Below are positions 28,416-33,395 of a stretch of 33,395 nucleotides of DNA, piece by piece. The DNA comes from a virus. Each line of letters opens with the position of its first letter. Positions within the stretch are counted from its first letter, which is position 1. The stretch is taken from positions 1-33,395 of IMG/VR virus record IMGVR_UViG_3300048597_000080; one strand, given 5' to 3'. Below the pieces are notes generated by a model. That model saw nothing but the letters and a program-made list of their open reading frames with translations. It had not been told where the DNA came from and made no database searches. A program made the position numbers and the translations under genes.

Positions 28416-29015
28416 CTAGAGCCGGTAGAAATCCGCAACGACGTCGAGCGCCTCTCCCAGCCTGGGGGCCCGGTAGTTCTTGTCCATCCCCAGCCTTTCG
28501 CCCACGTCCTTCAGCGGCTTGCACTCGACGACGACGCATCGGACGAGCTCCCCGCCGACGCGGCCGAGCGCCGACATGCACAGTTTGAAGCGCCGGATGC
28601 AGTCGAGCTGGTGATCGGAGAGCGACCCGGGCGAGCCGCCACCACCCCCTGCCCCACCGATATCGACCGCCTTCATGCTGCCGATCGTCATGCCCTCGGC
28701 GTCGGCGCGGATCCTCGAGGCCCCCTCGTACTGGCGCTGGGTGAGGCTGCCGCGGTTGAACAGCCACTCGACGGGGTCGTTCGCGAGGTTCCGGACGGTC
28801 TTCGTCGCGATGTTCGCGTCGGAGGCCTGCTCGGCTACCAGGCTGAGCTTGTTCCCGTCGCGGCCAGGCTTGCCCTTCGCAGCCGCGATCTTCTGCAGCC
28901 TCGCGGCCTCGGTCTCGGCGAGGTGCTGGCGCCAGCCCTCGCGCAGCTCGGGATCGCCGACCGTCAGCACGGCGCGTGCCGGCTTCGGCGGCTTGTCCTG
29001 CCCCTCGGTGCCCAT
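28416..29015 (-). CDS. HTH-type phage protein (DUF6456-like), possible late regulator
   Basis: The 199-residue protein has a basic N-terminal half, the pattern LTQRQYEGASRIRADAEGM, a Gly-rich linker, and a C-terminal helical domain with DHQLDCIRRFKLCMSALG, then VVVECKPLKDVGERLGMDKN followed by a basic helix. That last part looks like an HTH as in alphaproteobacterial DUF6456 proteins (recalled resemblance). It is the last gene before the promoter-terminator leader of the late operon, where many phages place a late activator or antiterminator; that role is inference. Confidence 0.65.
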   Translation of the reverse strand: MGTEGQDKPPKPARAVLTVGDPELREGWRQHLAETEAARLQKIAAAKGKPGRDGNKLSLVAEQASDANIATKTVRNLANDPVEWLFNRGSLTQRQYEGASRIRADAEGMTIGSMKAVDIGGAGGGGGSPGSLSDHQLDCIRRFKLCMSALGRVGGELVRCVVVECKPLKDVGERLGMDKNYRAPRLGEALDVVADFYRL

Positions 29016-29024
29016 GCCGTCCCC

Positions 29025-29708
29025 CTACGCCGCTGCCTGCCGCCGGTTGCGCGCGGCGGCTTGTTTGATGCGCTCCAGCGCCGCTGTGTTGCGCTCGTCG
29101 TCCCCTGGGCCGTCGGGAATCGGGGCTCCGGGACGCTGGCGAAGGGCGGCGATGCGACGCGAAATCTCCGCCCGCTCCTCGTCGGTCATGTCGCGGAAGG
29201 GCTCGTCGGAGCGCGCCTTCGAAAGCCGCTCGAGGCCGGCGAGGAGCGTCATCTCGTGCCGCCAGTCATCGTCGCGCTTGGCGAGGTTAAGCAGCTGGCC
29301 GGTCGTGGGGAACCACGCCTCGCCCGATCGGCGCCACGCAGCGCAGGCCCGGCTGAGGACGGCGGCCGGCAGGTGCCCGAGGTCGGCGTGGTACGCCATC
29401 CAGAAGATCGCCTGGGCCTTCGCGTCGCCGTTGCGCAGGACGTCCGGCTTTCCGACGACATCGGCCAGGGCGAAGAGGATCGCGATGCGGTTCTTGTCGC
29501 CCGAGGGCCGCAGCTTTTCACGCAACGCGGGCAGGCTCGACCTCGCCTCGCTGATCGTCGCTTCGCTCGCGATAATCCGCGTCCCGTAGGGCTGCTCCGC
29601 TGCCTTCGTCGCGGCAGCTGCCAAGTGCCGCGGCAAGCTGGATGTCCCGCTGTGTGCGGCCGGAGCGAGCAGGTCGCCCATGCTGTCCGGGATTGTTACC
29701 GTGCCCAT
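29025..29708 (-). CDS. probable replication protein, helicase-loader-like
   Basis: The 227-residue protein has no clear domain at the N-terminus. A conserved-looking core follows (about residues 60-145) with LPALREKLRPSGDKNRIAILFALADV, FWMAYHADLGHLPAAVLSRACAAWRRSG and WFPTTGQLLNLAKR. The core resembles phage replication proteins that pair with DUF1376 proteins, similar in plan to lambda P. The C-terminus is charged (MTDEERAEISRRIAALR). It overlaps the DUF1376 gene by 191 bases if the ATG at 29708 is used; a later start would shorten this, but no good in-frame ribosome site is visible. Confidence 0.65.
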   Translation of the reverse strand: MGTVTIPDSMGDLLAPAAHSGTSSLPRHLAAAATKAAEQPYGTRIIASEATISEARSSLPALREKLRPSGDKNRIAILFALADVVGKPDVLRNGDAKAQAIFWMAYHADLGHLPAAVLSRACAAWRRSGEAWFPTTGQLLNLAKRDDDWRHEMTLLAGLERLSKARSDEPFRDMTDEERAEISRRIAALRQRPGAPIPDGPGDDERNTAALERIKQAAARNRRQAAA

Positions 29709-30399
29709 TGTTGATCTCCACCGCCCTGAACAACCAATTGTGGAATCGCGCGTCCCAGCTGGCGCATCTCGCCCCTCCGGCAAGCGCCCAGTTCCGCATC
29801 CGCTCGGCCTCTCGGGCGCAATCGAGGCCGAGTTCGGCGGCTTTTCGGATGTGCTCGGTGTTGGGCTCCCAGTCGCTCGGGAGCGGATGGTTCGCGGCAG
29901 AGCGCCGAGATTTCGGCTTCTCGGCCGTGCGCTCTCCAGGAGATGCGTCAGCATCTACTGGGATGGAGGATGGTGGAGCATTGCGCCCGCTATGCGTTCG
30001 CATGCGATCCGCATCGGGTTCCGTATGCGCTTTTGATGCGTTCGCATCTGCGCCCGCATTGCGCTCCCATCTTGCCCGAGCGCTTTCCGCAGCCGCTTCG
30101 CTCTTCTTCCGGGCGCGGTCCAGTTCCAGCTCGGCCCGCTTCTGAAACCAGAGGCCGTCCCGCTCGTCGAAGAACTCGGCGATGATCGGACGTTGCCGTT
30201 TCCATTCCTGTGGCGTCATGCGGGCGATCGCCGCCAGGCGGGAATCGTCGCAGGGGAGCGGGCCACCTCGCCGCCAGTACGCCATCAAGAGAAGCAGGTA
30301 GGCGCCGTGCTGGATGGTGGTCAGGTGCGTCGTGTCGCCGTGATACTTCTCGATCACCAGCGGCATGTAGGTCTCGACGCTATTGCTTGGCCTAGCCAT
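29518..30399 (-). CDS. DUF1376 (YdaU-like) replication protein
   Basis: The 293-residue protein has a DUF1376 domain at about residues 8-90: YMPLVIEKYHGDTTHLTTIQ, then YLLLLMAYWRRGGPLPCDDSRLA. A basic Ala/Arg/Glu helix, a low-complexity linker and a C-terminal SWDARFHNWLFRA motif follow. DUF1376 proteins appear in phage replication modules, probably as initiator or DnaT-like loaders. ATG at 30399 overlaps the preceding stop as TGATG. Past residue about 230 the sequence overlaps the next gene and looks compositionally odd, so the true C-terminus may have been extended by a frame change. Confidence 0.8.
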   Translation of the reverse strand: MARPSNSVETYMPLVIEKYHGDTTHLTTIQHGAYLLLLMAYWRRGGPLPCDDSRLAAIARMTPQEWKRQRPIIAEFFDERDGLWFQKRAELELDRARKKSEAAAESARARWERNAGADANASKAHTEPDADRMRTHSGRNAPPSSIPVDADASPGERTAEKPKSRRSAANHPLPSDWEPNTEHIRKAAELGLDCAREAERMRNWALAGGARCASWDARFHNWLFRAVEINNGHGNNPGQHGRPARSGRTQRDIQLAAALGSCRDEGSGAALRDADYRERSDDQRGEVEPARVA

Positions 30400-30716
30400 C
30401 ACGCAGCCCTCGAGAAAAGTGGGGTTTCGGAAATCGCGCGCTCCTGGGCGAGCCGGTCGGCGATGCGCGCGACCGCCTGGACGATGAGCGGGTCTGCCCG
30501 CTGCACGCCGTACATGATGGTCGTGTGGTCGCGGTTGAATCGGTGCCCGATGCGGGGGTAGCTCAGGCCGGTGGAGCGCAGGACGCTGTAGCCGGCCTGC
30601 CGGGCGGCGGTGATGACGCGGCTCCTTTGGGGGCCGGTGATCGCCTCGACGGGCACGCCGGCGTATTCGGCGCAGCCGCGGATCACGTCGCGATAGCTGA
30701 TGGGCTGCGCGTTCAT
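30399..30716 (-). CDS. stand-alone DnaA domain IV protein
   Basis: The 105-residue protein resembles only the C-terminal DNA-binding domain of DnaA: RSRVITAARQAGYSVLRSTGL, then SYPRIGHRFNRDHTTIMYGV, which corresponds to the DnaA signature that reads the DnaA box. No ATPase domain is present. It lies just upstream of the DUF1376 gene, coupled by overlapping stop and start. It may bind a phage origin or compete with host DnaA; both are inference. I see no clear TTATCCACA box nearby. Confidence 0.85.
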   Translation of the reverse strand: MNAQPISYRDVIRGCAEYAGVPVEAITGPQRSRVITAARQAGYSVLRSTGLSYPRIGHRFNRDHTTIMYGVQRADPLIVQAVARIADRLAQERAISETPLFSRAA

Positions 30717-31138
30717 CCGGACACCTTCGTGAATCTTCGCAGCCGCTTCTCCGCGACGCGCTTGTCGTTGGCGGCGCGGAGGACGGCGATTTCGGCGGTC
30801 AGGGACGCAACAGGCTCGTCCATATAGGCGGCTATCGCGGCGATGATCTCAGGCCGCTTGGGGATCTTCAGTGCGGCCTCGTAGTCGACCATCGTCATCT
30901 CATTGATGCCGATGATTACGCACGCCTTGGGGCGGCCATGCTTCTTCGCCATGCGGGCGGCGACGAGCCGGTCATGGAACGGCGCGCGGGCTACCGGCTC
31001 GGCGACCTTCGGCGGTGGCTCCTCACTGCCCAGGACGCGAAGCACGGCGTCGCGGCCGTAGGTCATCACGAGCTGGGCGCGGTACATGCCGCGGGCGGCG
31101 TGGCGGTGGATCGCGCTATCCACGGACTCGCGGCTCAT
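30713..31138 (-). CDS. hypothetical protein in early module
   Basis: The 141-residue protein is not recognised. It starts MSRESVDSAIHRHAARGMY, has a central basic stretch (RLVAARMAKKHGRPKA), then IIGINEMTMVDYEAALKIPKRPEII and a coiled-coil-like end with LTAEIAVLRAANDKRVAEKR. The size and basic character would suit a DNA-binding accessory protein. ATG at 31138 overlaps the methyltransferase stop, and its own stop overlaps the DnaA-like gene. Confidence 0.65.
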   Translation of the reverse strand: MSRESVDSAIHRHAARGMYRAQLVMTYGRDAVLRVLGSEEPPPKVAEPVARAPFHDRLVAARMAKKHGRPKACVIIGINEMTMVDYEAALKIPKRPEIIAAIAAYMDEPVASLTAEIAVLRAANDKRVAEKRLRRFTKVSG

Positions 31139-31755
31139 GCGTTCCTCCGCAGCCAGCCGATTTGTGTGCCGGTGGGCCGGGCCGTCTTGTCCCAGACCAG
31201 CCAGCACCAGTCGGAGGACCCGTTGCCTGCCTTGCCGCCAGCCTCGAGGTAGGCGCCAGGCGGGCACGAGACGCGCGGGGTTATGATCCAGACCCGGTGC
31301 GGCGGGTGCTCGGCGTAGAGACCGGCGGCGCGGTCGTCTCCCGCCAGGAAGCGGATATCGACGAAGGCGCAGACCTTGCCCCGGGCGACGTCGAGCGCCT
31401 TGCGGATGAAGGACTCGGCGCCGCGGGCCCGGAAGAAGGGTGGGTTCATTACGATGTTGGGTTCTTGAACCCAGTGGGCGGCGCAGAAATCCTGCACCCC
31501 GAGGAACCAGTCCTGGTCGTCCGCCACGCGGCGTTTGATGTCGGAGCCGAAGGCCTCATCATAGCCAGCCCGGCGCAGCGCACGGACGATGTTGCCGCCG
31601 CCGCAAGCCGGGTCGAGGATCCCGCCGACGAAGCGCTCGACGGTGCAGAGCGCGTCGGTCGCGCTTTCGGGCTCGACATACCAATCGTGCGGGTCACGCG
31701 CCCAGACGTGGGCCTGCTTGGCGATGGGCTCGGCAGTGTCGAGGGCGTCGCTCAT
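31135..31755 (-). CDS. DNA adenine-type methyltransferase
   Basis: The 206-residue protein has an AdoMet-binding motif LDPACGGGNIVRAL near residue 45, GSDIKRRV as the next acidic strand, and the catalytic motif NIVMNPPFF near residue 100, which marks an N6-adenine enzyme. CAFVDIRFLAGDDRAAGLY follows. No target recognition domain is obvious; the enzyme is short, so specificity may be low or the domain very compact. It differs from the ParB-fused methyltransferase. It sits in an early operon with overlaps on both sides (ATGA). Confidence 0.82.
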   Translation of the reverse strand: MSDALDTAEPIAKQAHVWARDPHDWYVEPESATDALCTVERFVGGILDPACGGGNIVRALRRAGYDEAFGSDIKRRVADDQDWFLGVQDFCAAHWVQEPNIVMNPPFFRARGAESFIRKALDVARGKVCAFVDIRFLAGDDRAAGLYAEHPPHRVWIITPRVSCPPGAYLEAGGKAGNGSSDWCWLVWDKTARPTGTQIGWLRRNA

Positions 31756-31973
31756 GCCACCCTGCCCCCGCCTGTGGGTCGTCCCATCGGCCCGCCGGCC
31801 ACCGGATGCTGCGGGAACGCGTGCTTCAGCATCTTGAGCGCGTCGCCGCGGCGGCCTTCGACCATGGCTTTGTGGGCGTTGACGATGATCGTCCCGAGGC
31901 GGGCGACCTCGTCCTGGGCCTTGGTGCAGGCGGTCGCCCAGTCTTCGGGGACGCCGGGGATGCGGCCGGTCAT
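31752..31973 (-). CDS. small hypothetical protein
   Basis: The 73-residue protein is not recognised: an N-terminal helix with PEDWATACTKAQDEVARLGTI, a basic helix VNAHKAMVEGRRGDALKML, and a Gly/Pro-rich tail. It is coupled by four-base overlaps to the resolvase gene upstream and the methyltransferase downstream. Confidence 0.6.
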   Translation of the reverse strand: MTGRIPGVPEDWATACTKAQDEVARLGTIIVNAHKAMVEGRRGDALKMLKHAFPQHPVAGGPMGRPTGGGRVA

Positions 31974-32521
31974 GCCGCCGCCCCCGCGATGGCGGCCGTG
32001 GCTGCGCAGCCCAGGCCCAGGTGCGTCCGGCTTCTGTAACCGGGCATGTGCTTGACCCGCGCGAGGTCGAGCAGCGCGAGCGCGTCGGCATCGTCGTCGC
32101 CGTTCGGGTTCCAGCCGCGCGCCCGGCACTCGGCTATGACCGCGCGCTTGATGTTGTCGCGGCCGGGGAAGCGCTTGCGGTGCAGCGGCCCGACGAAGTT
32201 CGTGCGGACCTCGCCCTCTCCATAGACCTCAACCCGAACGCCCTTGGTCAGGCAGACCATGTCGATCACCGTCGCAAGGCTGTAGAGCAGCCGGGCCGTG
32301 TGCAGGGTGTCGGTCGGCTTGTGGATCGGCTTCTCGTAGACGACCAGCTTCGGCTCGTGGCGGACGAGTCGGCCCGCCAGCCAGCGCCAATACTCAGCGG
32401 CAAACGCGCCATAGTTTTCGCCGCATGACGGCAGGGTGAACGTCCCGTACTGCGGCGCCCGGTGGTCTTCACCGAGCGCCCAGCCAGATCGCGTCGCCTG
32501 ATCTATGGCGAGGATGCGCAT
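31970..32521 (-). CDS. RuvC-like Holliday junction resolvase
   Basis: The 183-residue protein has a RuvC-type RNase H fold: first strand MRILAIDQATRSGWAL with catalytic Asp7, Glu63 in LVVYEKP, and the C-terminal acidic cluster GDDDADALALLD with candidate Asp143 and Asp146. It should cut branched DNA during replication, recombination or before packaging. Start ATG at 32521 overlaps the preceding stop as TGATG. Size is right for this family. Confidence 0.85.
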   Translation of the reverse strand: MRILAIDQATRSGWALGEDHRAPQYGTFTLPSCGENYGAFAAEYWRWLAGRLVRHEPKLVVYEKPIHKPTDTLHTARLLYSLATVIDMVCLTKGVRVEVYGEGEVRTNFVGPLHRKRFPGRDNIKRAVIAECRARGWNPNGDDDADALALLDLARVKHMPGYRSRTHLGLGCAATAAIAGAAA

Positions 32522-33276
32522 CAGTGTGTGCCGATGCCCGCGGCGACCGCAGCGCCGGCGGCGGGAGACGTCGCCGCGATCTGCTCATCATCAGGCCAGG
32601 ACTCGCCGTCGCCATCTTCGGCGGCTTCGGGAACCGGCTGCTCGTCTTCAGCGTCGAGCGCATCCTCGAGCGCATCGGTGCCCGGGAGCGGCGCCTGCGG
32701 GAGGGTGCCCTGCCCCAGCAGTTCGGCCTGGCCGCGCATCCGGCCTTCTTCCCATTGCGCGTTGCCGGCGCTGCCGGGATCATGCGGGTTGTCGGTGAAG
32801 CTCTTGCCGCCGACGCCGGCGCGGTGGCCGTCCTGGAAAGCCTTCTCCTCGGCGGTGAGGCCGCTCTCGTCGTTGAAGGCGAGCTCGGGCACGTCCATGC
32901 CGTTCACCTCGCAGGCGCGCAGCACGCCGCCCAGCCAACGGCGGAACTCCATCGGGTCGGCCTTTTCCCACTTGATCGCGAGCTCAAGCGAAGCGGGATC
33001 GACGTTCGCTTCTTTCGCCCGCTTCTTGTGGGTGCCGATCAAGCCGGTGATCTGCGACTGCTTTTCCTTCAGGCCCTTCAGGCCCTTCAGGTAGTGGGCA
33101 AAGTCACGCTTCTCGGGGAGGCCGAGGTCCATCACGGTGGATTTCAGGGCCTTGCCCTCTTCGCTCGCTGGGGCTGCAGCTTTGGGGGCCTTGAACGCCT
33201 TCTCGGCCTTCGCGCGGGCTGTCTTCTTGCCGGTCTCGGCGGCGTCGCGGTCAGCTCGTATCTTCCTCGGTGCCAT
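32521..33276 (-). CDS. phage protein with RMF/CrpP-like segment
   Basis: The 251-residue protein starts with a Lys/Ala-rich basic region, then a helical region with DFAHYLKGLKGLKEKQSQITG (three GLK units from a 9-base DNA repeat near 33066-33092) and LAIKWEKADPMEFRRWLGG. Residues about 140-190 contain AFQDGHRAGVGGKSF, DNPHDPGS and AQWEEGRMRGQ. That segment resembles the short ribosome modulation factor/CrpP-type motif. The end is acidic. AAAGGA precedes the ATG. Binding to RNA or ribosomes is inference from the segment; the rest is unknown. Confidence 0.7.
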   Translation of the reverse strand: MAPRKIRADRDAAETGKKTARAKAEKAFKAPKAAAPASEEGKALKSTVMDLGLPEKRDFAHYLKGLKGLKEKQSQITGLIGTHKKRAKEANVDPASLELAIKWEKADPMEFRRWLGGVLRACEVNGMDVPELAFNDESGLTAEEKAFQDGHRAGVGGKSFTDNPHDPGSAGNAQWEEGRMRGQAELLGQGTLPQAPLPGTDALEDALDAEDEQPVPEAAEDGDGESWPDDEQIAATSPAAGAAVAAGIGTH

Positions 33277-33289
33277 GTCGTTCCTTTCG

Positions 33290-33395
33290 CTACTCGGCCG
33301 CCGCGGGGGTCGCGGTGGGATGAAGGCGCTCGTTCAATTCGGCGCGCAGCTGCGTCACGACGCGGACGACGTCGTCGGTCTCGCGCAGCCATTTC
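33290..33395 (-). CDS. partial hypothetical protein, cut by the window end
   Basis: Only the last 34 codons are visible. They read WLRETDDVVRVVTQLRAELN and then ERLHPTATPAAAE before the stop, a normal helical protein end. The stop lies 14 bases before the next gene's start codon. The gene continues to the right, so its identity cannot be given. Confidence 0.6.
   Translation of the reverse strand, partial: KWLRETDDVVRVVTQLRAELNERLHPTATPAAAE

Noticed and set aside
30938-32055. rightward ORFs opposite the early methyltransferase and resolvase
   Set aside because: They lack recognisable domains and lie over strongly supported leftward genes with coupled overlaps.

Overview
The window is the left part of an integrated, GC-rich siphovirus prophage. 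The host is most likely an alphaproteobacterium: GC content is high, GTG and TTG starts are frequent, and the tail genes follow the order of the alphaproteobacterial gene transfer agent. I cannot name the genus. Host DNA appears to be limited to about positions 1-82. At 83-127 lies the 3' half of a tRNA-Lys(CTT) gene, cut off inside the anticodon loop, which is the usual mark of integration into a tRNA gene. The integrase and the other attachment site are not in the window, so the prophage continues past 33395.

Layout: positions 266-897 hold two small rightward cargo genes at the prophage edge. Nearly everything else is read leftward. From the right, 33395 to 28416 is an early or replication module: an RMF-like protein, a RuvC-like resolvase, a DNA methyltransferase, a stand-alone DnaA domain IV protein, a DUF1376 replication protein, a probable helicase loader and a possible HTH regulator. 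Then come a rightward tRNA-Thr(TGT), a candidate promoter and a clear terminator (28191-28269). From 28169 to 975 runs one long late operon: ParB-methyltransferase, small and large terminase, portal, Mu F-like head protein, protease/scaffold, major capsid, connectors, tail tube, tail assembly chaperone with a -1 frameshift, tape measure, distal tail protein, hub, NlpC/P60 peptidase, a 2397-residue tail-tip fibre protein, then lysis genes (tiny membrane peptide, GH19 endolysin, holin candidate, 47-residue membrane peptide, nested Rz/Rz1 spanins). A minus-strand terminator at 901-933 closes the operon. Most neighbouring genes overlap by 1-8 bases, so translational coupling is likely throughout.

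The most unusual part is a set of three homing-type elements in the structural genes. (1) The Mu F-like head gene is split by an intein (22082-22894), and the opposite strand of that intein carries a full-length HTH plus Vsr/EDxHD-like endonuclease gene (22142-22891). The stop codon of that gene ends one base before the intein's first codon. The two genes are in exact codon-on-codon antisense register, so one piece of DNA seems to encode the splicing protein and, in reverse, its mobility nuclease. (2) A GIY-YIG endonuclease sits at the 5' end of the tail peptidase gene and carries a recoded copy of that gene's N-terminus. (3) An HNH endonuclease follows the capsid gene directly. Function calls come from reading translated sequence and recalled family motifs; no search was run.
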